Shown: in pieces, positions 35,460 to 43,978 of the stretch
How the letters are laid out: every line of letters begins with the position of its first letter
Position numbering within the stretch: position 1 is the first letter of the stretch
Translations under genes and position numbers: made by a program
The notes under the pieces: model-generated
Told to the model about the DNA's origin: nothing
Database searches by the model: none
The model's input: only the letters and a program-made list of their open reading frames with translations
Assembly (NCBI GenBank): GCA_902802115.1
Contig: CADCKW010000004.1
Span: 82,896 to 146,895, forward strand
From: an uncultured Pseudomonadota bacterium
GTDB taxonomy: Bacteria > Pseudomonadota > Alphaproteobacteria > Rs-D84
Reading direction: 5' to 3'
Length of the DNA stretch: 64,000 nt

Positions 35460-35969
35460 ATGAAAGTTTTCACACCATCTTTTTTGATATTGGGATTTTT
35501 TGTCTTGGGCGGAATGATATTCAAACTGACATCACCGTTAAGTTGCGGACCAATTTTACCCAACGACAATATATTTGTTTTAACCGGCGATGCGCGCCGC
35601 GTTCCGTATGCGTTAAACCAGACGAAACAATATCCAATGGCACGAATTCATATAATTGGTGCCGGCGGTCATAATTTCAACACCGGCAAACATCGTGTCA
35701 CAATGGAAACGAAATCGAAATCGACATATCAAAATGCATTGGCAATTGAACGAATTGTTCGCCAAAAACATTTAAAACGCATTGTTGTTGTCACAACCGA
35801 AGAACACATGAAACGCGCAACGCATTTAATTCGCTTGGAAACGCCGGATACAGAATTGGTGACATGTTCTGCCCCATTAACAGGCATGCCCGCGTCCCAA
35901 CGATTACAAAGATGGACTGTTGAATATGTAAAATATCTGGTCACACTGTTTGGTATCAAAGAAGGTTAA
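35460..35969 (+). CDS. YdcF/SanA-like DUF218 protein
   Basis: Membrane-anchored protein of the DUF218 family; some members affect envelope or peptidoglycan properties but the reaction is unknown. The 169-residue product has one N-terminal helix (SFLILGFFVLGGMIF), then DNIFVLTGDARRVPYALN, RIHIIGAGGHN, STYQNALAIERIV and KRIVVVTTEEHMKRATHLI, the standard core. It starts directly at the ftsX stop. ftsEX-ydcF-plsC order is common in alphaproteobacteria, so a division or envelope role is plausible. Confidence 0.82.
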   Translation: MKVFTPSFLILGFFVLGGMIFKLTSPLSCGPILPNDNIFVLTGDARRVPYALNQTKQYPMARIHIIGAGGHNFNTGKHRVTMETKSKSTYQNALAIERIVRQKHLKRIVVVTTEEHMKRATHLIRLETPDTELVTCSAPLTGMPASQRLQRWTVEYVKYLVTLFGIKEG

Positions 35970-35971
35970 TT

Positions 35972-36679
35972 ATGTTAAAAACAATTATTTTCAAATTTAC
36001 ATTGGCGATTTATTTTATTATTTGGACTCCTTTTTTGGGGCTTAGTTTAATAAACAAAAAATTGACAAGAATTGCGATGCATGCCGAAACCATGGGCGTA
36101 TTGTTTTTGGCACGAAAAATTACAGGCATAACATACATGATTCATTATCCACCGGTTGAAGAAAACGGTATTCCAACGAAACCGAACATGAATACGCGCA
36201 CCGATGGCAAGGCAATAATTGCCGCCAAACATATGTCTATATTAGAAGTGGCAATTTTATTTATGACGGTTCCAAAATCTTTTTTCATTTTAAAGCGCGA
36301 ATTATTATGGATACCTGTTTATGGTTGGGCATTTTGGCGGGTTGGTTTTATCGGTGTAAATCGTGCGCGTGGTAAAACAAACATGCGCAAATTGACAGAT
36401 CGGGTTGCAGACAAAATTATGAACGGATACACATTGGTCGTCTATCCCGAAGGTACCCGCACAATGCCGGGCCAACACCCTGCATTAAAACGTGGATTAT
36501 TGTTTTTGGCACACGAATTAAAATTACCGATATTACCGGTTGGCACAGACGCAGGATTATATTGGCCAAAACGCGGCAAAATGCGTGGCGGTATTGCAAA
36601 TATGTATTTTGAAAATCTATTACCCGCCAGTGCAACATTGGAAGAAATTCACGAATCAATCAATCGCCACAGCGCATAA
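35972..36679 (+). CDS. plsC: 1-acyl-sn-glycerol-3-phosphate acyltransferase
   Basis: Makes phosphatidic acid from lysophosphatidic acid at the inner membrane. The 235-residue product has an N-terminal hydrophobic helix, the catalytic motif KHMSILEV with H87-x4-E92 (Glu in place of the usual Asp, as is common in alphaproteobacterial PlsC), RGKTNMRK, and VVYPEGTRT near residue 150. It is the last gene of the ftsE-ftsX-ydcF-plsC operon. Downstream lies a terminal inverted repeat of a small cassette. Confidence 0.9.
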   Translation: MLKTIIFKFTLAIYFIIWTPFLGLSLINKKLTRIAMHAETMGVLFLARKITGITYMIHYPPVEENGIPTKPNMNTRTDGKAIIAAKHMSILEVAILFMTVPKSFFILKRELLWIPVYGWAFWRVGFIGVNRARGKTNMRKLTDRVADKIMNGYTLVVYPEGTRTMPGQHPALKRGLLFLAHELKLPILPVGTDAGLYWPKRGKMRGGIANMYFENLLPASATLEEIHESINRHSA

Positions 36680-36689
36680 CCCAGAGTTC

Positions 36690-36712
36690 AAAGTTCAAAG
36701 TGCAAAGTTCAA
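36690..36712. repeat. Left inverted repeat of the four-helix cassette
   Basis: AAAGTTCAAAGTGCAAAGTTCAA; its complement matches 21 of 23 bases at 37098-37120. It overlaps the stop codon of the four-helix gene. Confidence 0.75.
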
Positions 36713-37077
36713 TCTTTTTTATCCAACTTAGCCTGCAAAGTTTTTGTAGTCTTGGCTAATATTTTTGCTATTTCTTTACAATCCACAGAAATACTTTCAT
36801 AACTTTTAACATCTATAAACTCTGCATCTTTTAACAAATCCAACCAATATAATGTTTCTTCTGTTTCTTTCAACGCAATATATACTTTGGACAAAAAATC
36901 TTTTTCACTCATCGCACAAACAGATTCAGCCAAATTTGCACCTATACTGGTTCCACTTCGTAAAATTTGTTTAGATAATACAAATTCTTTTTTATCGTTT
37001 ATCAAATACTGATATAAACGAACTATCCTCAAAGCAAAATTCTTACTTTTATCTCTTGCTATATTGTCTTTTGCCAT
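36709..37077 (-). CDS. Four-helix-bundle protein (23S IVP family)
   Basis: Member of the four-helix-bundle family first known from intervening sequences in 23S rRNA genes; biochemical role unknown. The 122-residue product has MAKDNIARDKSKNFALRIVR, LSKQILRSGTSIGANLAESV, CAMSEKDFLSKVYIALKETE and LDLLKDAEFID, the conserved pattern. It is not in an rRNA gene here. It lies between plsC and a nuclease gene and is enclosed by 23-bp imperfect inverted repeats, one reaching into the stop codon, the other ending at the next gene's stop. This implies insertion as a unit. Confidence 0.88.
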   Translation of the reverse strand: MAKDNIARDKSKNFALRIVRLYQYLINDKKEFVLSKQILRSGTSIGANLAESVCAMSEKDFLSKVYIALKETEETLYWLDLLKDAEFIDVKSYESISVDCKEIAKILAKTTKTLQAKLDKKD

Positions 37078-37097
37078 AATGTATCCTTAATTGCACT

Positions 37098-37120
37098 TTG
37101 CACTCTGCACTTTGAACTTT
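37098..37120. repeat. Right inverted repeat of the four-helix cassette
   Basis: TTGCACTCTGCACTTTGAACTTT, inverted match of 36690-36712 with two mismatches. It ends exactly at the stop codon of the nuclease gene. Confidence 0.75.
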
Positions 37121-37539
37121 TATTTGCACCAACCTTTTCGTTTGCCGCCATTATACCCACGACCCAGACCTTCACGAATCAAAGTGCGACCAACATCACG
37201 ACCACGTGAATCTTTGACCGTCGCATCAATTCTACCCAGGTATTTATCGTCTTTGATATTTTCTAATTCAACAACACTATCCACCGGCAACAATTCAGCC
37301 AATCGATTTCTCGCAACATTTGCCGCCACAATTTCATCAACACATTCACCATGCATTTCAGGTGTATCAACATTGCGAATACGCACACGAACAGACACAA
37401 TCGTATCGTCCGCCAACTTTACACCCGCCGAAAAAGTATCGCCATCAACAATATATTTCACCACCGCAGGCACCGCACCTGCCGCCGATACAAACATCGA
37501 CAAAAACACACCTGCAAAAAATCCTTTCCTAAACCACAT
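37120..37539 (-). CDS. Secreted thermonuclease-like (SNase) protein
   Basis: Staphylococcal-nuclease-fold protein, probably secreted. The 139-residue product from ATG 37539 has a signal peptide (MWFRKGFFAGVFLSMFVSAA, GAVPA), metal- and phosphate-binding VDGDTFSAGV and VRIRNVDTPEMHGECV, and YLGRIDATV with the catalytic Arg/Glu region (RGRDVGRTLIREGLGRGY). The start lies four bases after the tolB stop, so it is coupled to tolB. Cys residues (GECVDEI, GWCK) may form a disulfide in the periplasm. Substrate (DNA/RNA) is unproven. Confidence 0.82.
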   Translation of the reverse strand: MWFRKGFFAGVFLSMFVSAAGAVPAVVKYIVDGDTFSAGVKLADDTIVSVRVRIRNVDTPEMHGECVDEIVAANVARNRLAELLPVDSVVELENIKDDKYLGRIDATVKDSRGRDVGRTLIREGLGRGYNGGKRKGWCK

Positions 37540-37543
37540 AATT

Positions 37544-38860
37544 TTACTGCAACTTTGGCGACCAAGTTGGTTCAACACCATTTACACCGTCTGGCAATTC
37601 AATATCGTATATATTCAATCCAGTAATATCGACACTGCGCAAATGACTCATGCGGTCCATACCGTCCCCAGATTTTTCGGTTTCATAATAAACCAGTCTG
37701 CGCGAACCAGGTGCCCACGATGGTGCCTCCATATACCAACCACCCGCCAATATTTTTTCGCGTTTGCCGTCAGGCCCCATAATACCAATATAAAACGTGT
37801 CATCGGCTATTTTGGTAAATGCAATAAATTGACCGTCCGGTGACCAGGCCGGTGTCGCATACCGCCCCGCCCCAAATGTAATACGTTCTTCGGCACCTGT
37901 CGATAAGTCCATAACATGAATTTGCTGGCTGCCAGACTTATCAGAATTAAATGCCAACTGCGCCCCATCTGGCGAATAAGACGGTGATGTATTCAACGAA
38001 TGTCCAAACGTTAATTGTTTCAATTCATGCGTATTTATATTGTATTCAAAAATGTGCGTGTCAGGCCCACGAACCAAAGACATTGCAACCTTTGTTCCAT
38101 CTGGCGAAAAACGCGGTGCAAAATTCATACCACCAAATTCACCCAATCTGCGCTGCGCCCCGGTATCTAAATCCAATGTCCAAATCATAGGTTTATCATC
38201 ACGATAAGATAAAAATACTATCGTCCGCATATTTGGCGAAAAACGCGGCGACATAACAAAAGTCTTGTCATCAGACAAATACCGCATACCAAACCCATCT
38301 TGGTCCATAATAGCCATACGTTTAACCCGGTTTGCAACATCGCCAGATTCCGCAATAAACACGATTTGGGTATCAAAATAACCAACCTCGCCTGTTAATC
38401 TTTCATAAACCGCGTCAGCCATCAAATGCGCCATACGACGAATAGATTTTTTAGACGCCGCCAAACTTTGTGCCTCTATCTGTTCTTTGCCTGCCATATC
38501 CCAAACATAGAATTCCAATTTATACATATTATTTTTTTGTTTGGTCATTTTAGACTGAATCAAAACCTGGGCATGTATGGCTTCCCATAATTTAAAATCA
38601 GGCATATCATTAAATTTCACAAATTGCGGATAGGCATCTTGGTTTATCATACGGAACAGACCTGTTGATTTTAAATCATTTTCCACAACCGAACGCACCA
38701 TTTCCGCATCTGTTTTCGCGACACCTTTGCCAAATTCAACTTTTTGCAACGCGATTGCAACCGGTGATACATTACCAGCAACAATATCAACCTTTAATTC
38801 AGCATGCGACGGCATTGCCAAAAGCGCACAAAAAATCATTGCAAAAATTTTTTTCAGCAT
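37544..38860 (-). CDS. tolB: Tol-Pal system protein TolB
   Basis: Periplasmic beta-propeller of the Tol-Pal system that supports outer-membrane constriction during division. The 438-residue product has a signal peptide (MLKKIFAMIFCALLAMPSHA), an N-terminal alpha/beta domain (LKVDIVAGNVSPVAIAL), and propeller blades with repeats like APRFSPDGTKVAMSLV, SPSYSPDGAQLAFNSDKSG and TPAWSPDGQFIAFTKI. No tolQ, tolR, tolA or pal is in the window. A nuclease gene follows directly. Confidence 0.95.
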   Translation of the reverse strand: MLKKIFAMIFCALLAMPSHAELKVDIVAGNVSPVAIALQKVEFGKGVAKTDAEMVRSVVENDLKSTGLFRMINQDAYPQFVKFNDMPDFKLWEAIHAQVLIQSKMTKQKNNMYKLEFYVWDMAGKEQIEAQSLAASKKSIRRMAHLMADAVYERLTGEVGYFDTQIVFIAESGDVANRVKRMAIMDQDGFGMRYLSDDKTFVMSPRFSPNMRTIVFLSYRDDKPMIWTLDLDTGAQRRLGEFGGMNFAPRFSPDGTKVAMSLVRGPDTHIFEYNINTHELKQLTFGHSLNTSPSYSPDGAQLAFNSDKSGSQQIHVMDLSTGAEERITFGAGRYATPAWSPDGQFIAFTKIADDTFYIGIMGPDGKREKILAGGWYMEAPSWAPGSRRLVYYETEKSGDGMDRMSHLRSVDITGLNIYDIELPDGVNGVEPTWSPKLQ

Positions 38861-39009
38861 TTTTTATCCTTTCCTTAAAAAATAAAATTCATATAAATAT
38901 GCACCCAAAGTTTAGCCACAAAAAATCCAAAAATCAAATTTATTTAAACAATACATTCGCCCCTACAAAAGTGCTGACACGCGTGCTGACAGTGGTATTC
39001 ACAAATGTA

Positions 39010-39037
39010 TTGACAAATGTAAATACATTGATATAGT
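39010..39037 (+). promoter_or_regulatory. Promoter and palindromic operator of the RHH gene
   Basis: TTGACA (39010-39015) and TATAGT (39032-39037), 16-bp spacer. The palindrome AATGTAAATACATT (39015-39028) lies between the boxes. A ribbon-helix-helix protein often represses its own promoter from such a site. Confidence 0.55.
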
Positions 39038-39095
39038 CAATCGTAAAGACACAAATATTGACGTTTGTGTTGAATAATGTATAGGGGTAAAAACT

Positions 39096-39323
39096 ATGCC
39101 AAATGTTATGCAACAATTATTCATTATGAATATAGAGGCCCTGTTAAAAGAATACGCGGCCTATCGCACATTTAATAAAAGTGATTGCGTTATAAACATG
39201 CGAATTCCACATGCCATATTGGATAAAATCAAAGAATTGGCAAACCAACAACACGTCCCATATCAATCTTTGATATCGTCTGTGTTATATTCATTGGCAA
39301 ATGTCGAAGACAACAAACAATAA
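39096..39323 (+). CDS. CopG-like ribbon-helix-helix protein
   Basis: Probable DNA-binding antitoxin-like or small regulator. The 75-residue product carries an RHH core (INMRIPHAILDKIKELANQQ, HVPYQSLISSVLYSLAN), typical of CopG/BrnA-like antitoxins. AGGGG precedes the ATG at 39096; MNIEALL at 39126 is a later option. No toxin gene lies on either side, so it is an orphan. A palindrome in its promoter suggests autoregulation. Confidence 0.75.
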   Translation: MPNVMQQLFIMNIEALLKEYAAYRTFNKSDCVINMRIPHAILDKIKELANQQHVPYQSLISSVLYSLANVEDNKQ

Positions 39324-39342
39324 AAACAAGTTTTAAAACCCA

Positions 39343-39378
39343 ACAAAAAAATCGGGTGGAATCCCACCCGATTTTAAT
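39343..39378. terminator. Bidirectional terminator
   Basis: AAATCGGGTGG (39349-39359) and CCACCCGATTT (39364-39374) between convergent genes, with T runs on both strands. Confidence 0.8.
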
Positions 39379-39394
39379 TTTATTTTGGTTTGGA

Positions 39395-39757
39395 TTATTT
39401 GCCCCAACCCGTTGTGATTTCTTTACAACCAAACGAACCACCATCACTGGCCGCAGACATCAAGAAAGACAAAACCACACCGATTAAGAACAACAAACTA
39501 AATCCAACCAGCAAACCGGTTCCTTTCTTTTTTACATCGTCCATTTTAACTTCGCCTTTGGAAATCCAACCCCATGCCCATTCAGCCATATAAAATCCAG
39601 CACCAACAAATGCCAAAATACGCAATGTTTTAAAAACACCCTGCATTTTGCCAACCAACGAACACAACGCACTGTTATCCGTACCCGCCGCATGCGCAGG
39701 AACAATAACCAAAGCCACAATCGCAGCAAACACTAAAACTTTTGTATAATTTTTCAT
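39395..39757 (-). CDS. VirB2/TrbC-like small membrane protein
   Basis: Resembles type IV secretion pilins. The 120-residue product has a signal peptide (MKNYTKVLVFAAIVALVIVP, AHA), a first hydrophobic helix (TLRILAFVGAGFYMAEWAWG), a short basic loop (SKGEVKMDDVKKK) and a second helix (GLLVGFSLLFLIGVVLSFLM). The two-helix layout after cleavage is that of VirB2. Two Cys (ALCSLV, GCKEI) could pair. There are no other virB or trb genes nearby. It may serve another role as a small membrane protein. Confidence 0.55.
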   Translation of the reverse strand: MKNYTKVLVFAAIVALVIVPAHAAGTDNSALCSLVGKMQGVFKTLRILAFVGAGFYMAEWAWGWISKGEVKMDDVKKKGTGLLVGFSLLFLIGVVLSFLMSAASDGGSFGCKEITTGWGK

Positions 39758-39930
39758 GATATCTCCTTTTTATATTTATCAATGCAATTTTACCACAAAA
39801 CACAATATTTTTCAAAACAAAAAATATAAAAAAAATGATGGCGCAAACGCGCCACCACATCATCAAAACCATTGATCAGGATAGACCTAATCATCAAACA
39901 TGATGCATCGCTGCACCAATTTCCATGTCA

Positions 39931-40305
39931 TTACATAACGACGTATTGGATTGTTGTTTTCTTGGCAGAACATGCATTGCAAGATTTTTTAACAACAACC
40001 GGTTTAACGACCACAGATTCTGCTTTTGGTTCCGCAGCCGGTGTCATAACACGACGTTCGTTGCGAACTGTTTTGCCACCCATATCACGAGCATACAAAT
40101 CAGCACAACGTGTGTAACGATAAACAATCTTTTTATCTAAATCTGCGGTATCAACATCACGTGAATAATGATTTGCAGATTCACCAGCATAATAAATGCA
40201 ATCTTCGCCATCTTGGACATAACGAACATCGCCTTTGTAATAATCATACGAACCGCCGCATGCAGCCAAAGCAATAAATGCGACCAAAGCTAAACATTTT
40301 TTCAT
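39931..40305 (-). CDS. Small lipoprotein of unknown function
   Basis: Predicted lipoprotein. The 124-residue product has a lipobox at the end of its signal peptide (MKKCLALVAFIALAAC, cleavage before C16), then GGSYDYYKGDVRYVQDGEDC, Tyr-rich sequence with three further Cys, a KPVVVKK linker, and a CNACSAKK motif near the C-terminus. The CxxC could bind metal or form a disulfide. Family not recognised. It has its own promoter. Confidence 0.7.
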   Translation of the reverse strand: MKKCLALVAFIALAACGGSYDYYKGDVRYVQDGEDCIYYAGESANHYSRDVDTADLDKKIVYRYTRCADLYARDMGGKTVRNERRVMTPAAEPKAESVVVKPVVVKKSCNACSAKKTTIQYVVM

Positions 40306-40360
40306 TTTGTTTCCTTTATATCTGTTATGCAGATGACGGTTTTATCACCTACTTCGCAAA

Positions 40361-40390
40361 ATATTATTACACAAAATTTTAGACTGTCAA
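40361..40390 (-). promoter_or_regulatory. Promoter of the lipoprotein gene
   Basis: Minus-strand TTGACA (40390-40385) and TAATAT (40366-40361), 18-bp spacer. Confidence 0.55.
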
Positions 40391-40464
40391 GTTTTATATC
40401 AAAAAAATTTATGGAACAAAGATTTTTATATTTGCTAACATATATTTTAACAGGGGGGCATTTC

Positions 40465-41415
40465 ATGGAATATCGTTATTTTGGCTTAAATTCCGGGCAA
40501 AAACTGTTGCAAAACGCATTGCGACATGGTGGTTTTGCGGTTCCGGCATTTAACGCATATAACATGGAAACCGTCCAGGCAATTATTTCGGCGGCGCGCC
40601 TGACCCACAGCCCAATAATCATAGCAATTTCCGAATCGGCATTAAAATACATGGGCGATGATATTTTAATGGGATTAATATCTGGGTCAAAAATTACACC
40701 AAACGAACAAATCGCCCTGCACTTGGACCATGGAAAATCGGTTGAATCATGTATGCATGCAATAAACATTGGTTTTTCCAGTGTGATGTTAGATTTCAGT
40801 AAATATAATTTTGACGACAATATTACCGCAACACACGATATTGCAAAATATGCCCACGCACGCAACGTATCGGTCGAGGCTGAACTGGGGCAACTCGCCG
40901 GAATCGAAGACGAAAATACATTTGGAACAAAATCTGTTTATACCGACCCAGATTCTGTTTATGAATTTGTCCGCCAAACCGAAACAGATTCTTTGGCAGT
41001 TGCAATTGGAACATCGCATGGCGCATACAAACGAAAAAATGCCGACGAAAAATTACGATTCGATATATTGGAACAAATACAAAATAAAATTCCATACACA
41101 CCATTGGTTTTGCATGGTGCATCATCTGTTCCAAACGATTTTGTTGAAACAATCAATCAATATGGTGGAAATTTACAAAATGCAATTGGTATAGATACCG
41201 AACAATTAAATTTTGCCGCAACCAAAACACATATCTGCAAAATAAATATCGACAGTGATTTACGTTTGGCATTTACCGCGGCGGTTCGTAAAAATTTGCA
41301 TGACGCACCATCGAACTTTAATCCGCGCGAATACATGGACGCAGGACGTGACGCAATCCGCGATTATTGTATATTTTTAATCCGCGAAATTTTCAATTCC
41401 GCCAACAAATTATAA
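40465..41415 (+). CDS. Class II fructose-bisphosphate aldolase
   Basis: Zinc-dependent aldolase of glycolysis/gluconeogenesis, or a related ketose-bisphosphate aldolase. The 316-residue product from ATG 40465 (SD AGGGGGG) shows the metal-binding motif LHLDHGKS, VEAELGQLAG, the active-site AIGTSHGAYK, and LHGASSVP near residue 225, in the usual order on a TIM barrel. The earlier in-frame sequence is an AT-rich leader. The gene is single. fba versus gatY/agaY cannot be told from sequence alone. Confidence 0.85.
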   Translation: MEYRYFGLNSGQKLLQNALRHGGFAVPAFNAYNMETVQAIISAARLTHSPIIIAISESALKYMGDDILMGLISGSKITPNEQIALHLDHGKSVESCMHAINIGFSSVMLDFSKYNFDDNITATHDIAKYAHARNVSVEAELGQLAGIEDENTFGTKSVYTDPDSVYEFVRQTETDSLAVAIGTSHGAYKRKNADEKLRFDILEQIQNKIPYTPLVLHGASSVPNDFVETINQYGGNLQNAIGIDTEQLNFAATKTHICKINIDSDLRLAFTAAVRKNLHDAPSNFNPREYMDAGRDAIRDYCIFLIREIFNSANKL

Positions 41416-41428
41416 TTCCGCCCCTTAT

Positions 41429-41480
41429 GCGAGGGGGACCTCGCTGAAGCGAAGCGAAAGCGGGTGGAGGGGGTGCTGTA
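41429..41480. repeat. REP-like hairpin sequence
   Basis: GCGAGG (41429-41434) and CCTCGC (41439-41444) with a following GAAGCGAAGCGAAAGCGGGTG tract, part of a common interspersed palindrome type. It stands between the aldolase and a convergent surface gene. Confidence 0.35.
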
Positions 41481-41552
41481 AAAAGCGCCACACTTTAAAT
41501 AAAAGGCCGCGGTTTCCCACGACCTTTTCCCACACACAAAGAAACTTTATTT

Positions 41553-43940
41553 TTAATTCGACTGACAAGCAACCTTGCCACCCCAATAAGACTCATACCC
41601 TGTCACAACTTGACTGGTTCCGCTTGGGCACTCATTCAACAATTGAGTATTTGCAAACATCCCAGAGAACATTCCAACACCTGAATCACTATATGGACTA
41701 CCATTAGCAATTAAGCCACTAAACATAGACGCGGGTATATAACCAGATAATGATGTACAACCACTAAAGGTGTTCTTGAACAAACTGTTTGCTGCATGGG
41801 TCACACCACTAAACAAATTTGTTGGCAACCCAGTCAAATGCGTACAATTTGCAAATGTCGATTCATAAAATCCATTATAATCTGAAGTATCCACAACACC
41901 TGCATTCACACCACTAAACAGATTACCAGGAATTGAAGTCAATCCAGAATTCTCAAAAGTACTTTTAAACATTAACTTACCCCTACCACTCGAAGCATTT
42001 ACACCACTAAATAAACTCGCCGGTATAGATTGCAAATCTGTCGTCCCTGCAAAAGTTTCATTAAATAAATCCCCACCAGTAATTTGACCACTAAACAAAT
42101 TTGCCGGCAAAGTATCTAACTCAGCACAATCCTTAAAAGTTTCCGCAAAAGTACTAAATGCCTCACCTGATACACCAGCAAACAGACCAGCCGGAACCGC
42201 TCTTATAGATGTTCCTGAAAATGTCCTACTAAACATACGATCTGCATTACCTGAGACACCATTAAACAATCCTGATGGAATTACTGTTATATCTGTACCT
42301 GAAAACGTGCCGCTAAACATACTTTCCGCACTACCTGAAACACCACTAAATAACCCTGATGGAATTGCCGTCAAGCCAGAATTTTGAAAAGTTCCCTCAA
42401 ACATACTCGCTGTCGAACCGGAAACACCTTGGAATAAATCAGCAGGAATTTCTGTCAGATTATCTAGCGAACTAAAAGTATTATTAAACGAAGGTTGAGC
42501 CACAACAACATTTGATTGTGTAATAGTTGGGAACAAACTTCCTAACTTGCCACCAACTGCTGCAATTTTATTTTCCACTTGTCCATTTCTATAATCGCTA
42601 AATGCTATAGCGGCACCATCACCATACCCCACTGTATCTCCACCAAACTTAATTGTATACACCCCAGAATTAGCATATGTATGGCTATAAAATCCTCGTT
42701 GTGTTGCAGAAGCACGATCTATAGTTTCAATTGTGCCATCACCCCAATTAACAAAATATGTTCCTTTGGCCCCCATACTGAAAAAGAACTCTTCATTTGC
42801 ATTTATATTCGTTGTTGTCACAGTAAATTTTTCTTCAAAATGTACTGCCTCGGTTGCAATTGTTGCATCTGCACTGCATGAATTTCCTATGCTATTAAAG
42901 TATGCTTTGGCACCAGGTTGCCCAGCGGCAAAATTGCCAACAAACGCACGCATACACACAGCTTCACACCCAGAACCCGATACACCCGCAACAAGCCATT
43001 TATCTGTGGTCACATTTTTACGCGCACCAAGTGTATCCCCATTTCTTTGACGATAGCCAGTTAAATTACAAGCACAAACATTGCCCGACGGTATTCCCGA
43101 TGGCAACGACACAATCGCACCTTGCGTTGTTTGTGCAATATCAACACCACGCGACACACCAAACACTATCGCATTCGACCAAGCCCCCCAATATTCATTA
43201 TTGGCAACACTGCACCCAATCGAAGAATTCGAACTGTTGCATTCCGCATCACCTAAACTAACACCACCAATCGAATAAGCATCTATGGTTCCAACATCAA
43301 TCAAACCCGCATCTGCAACACAATCAATAATTTCATACCAATTGCGTGTGCCCGATGTATCCGTCACCAACAAACATGTTTTACCTGCCTCGCACGAATG
43401 ATTATCGTCTGGACGTGTTTGTTTGCCGGACTGCAACGCGGCAATATTGTTTGTATTTGTTATCGCATTGGATACAACATCACGAATCGTTGCAATTGTA
43501 TTATCTAAATCACGACGCACATACGAAAAACGCGCATCATTAAAAGATTTTGTTGCAATCTTTATGCCTGTCACCGCACCCACAGGGTCATCGCCAGTCG
43601 GTGTTTCGGTTGAACCCGTCTCAGCTTTATCAACGACACATTTTGCATTTTCTTCTCCCAAAAATTCTGCACCTTCTAATTTATAGCCATCTTCGCAAAC
43701 GCACATACCATCTTTTTCAACAGTATTTGCTTTTGTACATTTACATACATCACCACCCCATGTTCCACCAGACTTTTCACATTTTTCTTGTTGTTCGGCG
43801 GTATTTTCTTTTGGGCCTTCTACCTCGGCAGATACTGCCTCATCGCCCTCCGCGTATGATGCACCAACACCGGCAAACGATGTAATCGACACAACCGCCA
43901 AAATTGAAAGTAAATGTTTAAAAAGATTTTGTTTAAACAT
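41553..43940 (-). CDS. BspA-like leucine-rich surface protein
   Basis: Secreted multidomain surface protein. The 795-residue product has a signal peptide (HLLSILAVVSITSFAGVGAS, YAE), a Cys-rich EGF-like segment (CKCTKANTVEKDGMCVCEDG), the shared module KIATKSFNDARF...ATIRDVV and GKQTRPDDNHSCEAGKTCLL near residues 125-200, a PKD-like domain (YFVNWGDGTIETIDRAS), and about nine BspA/DUF285 repeats of pattern xIPxxLFxGVxGxxxxMFxxTF. Repeats like these mediate host or surface binding elsewhere. No LPXTG or C-terminal sorting signal is seen. Confidence 0.8.
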   Translation of the reverse strand: MFKQNLFKHLLSILAVVSITSFAGVGASYAEGDEAVSAEVEGPKENTAEQQEKCEKSGGTWGGDVCKCTKANTVEKDGMCVCEDGYKLEGAEFLGEENAKCVVDKAETGSTETPTGDDPVGAVTGIKIATKSFNDARFSYVRRDLDNTIATIRDVVSNAITNTNNIAALQSGKQTRPDDNHSCEAGKTCLLVTDTSGTRNWYEIIDCVADAGLIDVGTIDAYSIGGVSLGDAECNSSNSSIGCSVANNEYWGAWSNAIVFGVSRGVDIAQTTQGAIVSLPSGIPSGNVCACNLTGYRQRNGDTLGARKNVTTDKWLVAGVSGSGCEAVCMRAFVGNFAAGQPGAKAYFNSIGNSCSADATIATEAVHFEEKFTVTTTNINANEEFFFSMGAKGTYFVNWGDGTIETIDRASATQRGFYSHTYANSGVYTIKFGGDTVGYGDGAAIAFSDYRNGQVENKIAAVGGKLGSLFPTITQSNVVVAQPSFNNTFSSLDNLTEIPADLFQGVSGSTASMFEGTFQNSGLTAIPSGLFSGVSGSAESMFSGTFSGTDITVIPSGLFNGVSGNADRMFSRTFSGTSIRAVPAGLFAGVSGEAFSTFAETFKDCAELDTLPANLFSGQITGGDLFNETFAGTTDLQSIPASLFSGVNASSGRGKLMFKSTFENSGLTSIPGNLFSGVNAGVVDTSDYNGFYESTFANCTHLTGLPTNLFSGVTHAANSLFKNTFSGCTSLSGYIPASMFSGLIANGSPYSDSGVGMFSGMFANTQLLNECPSGTSQVVTGYESYWGGKVACQSN

Positions 43941-43978
43941 GAATTCCGCCCTTTGTTTTTATGATATGCCACATAACA

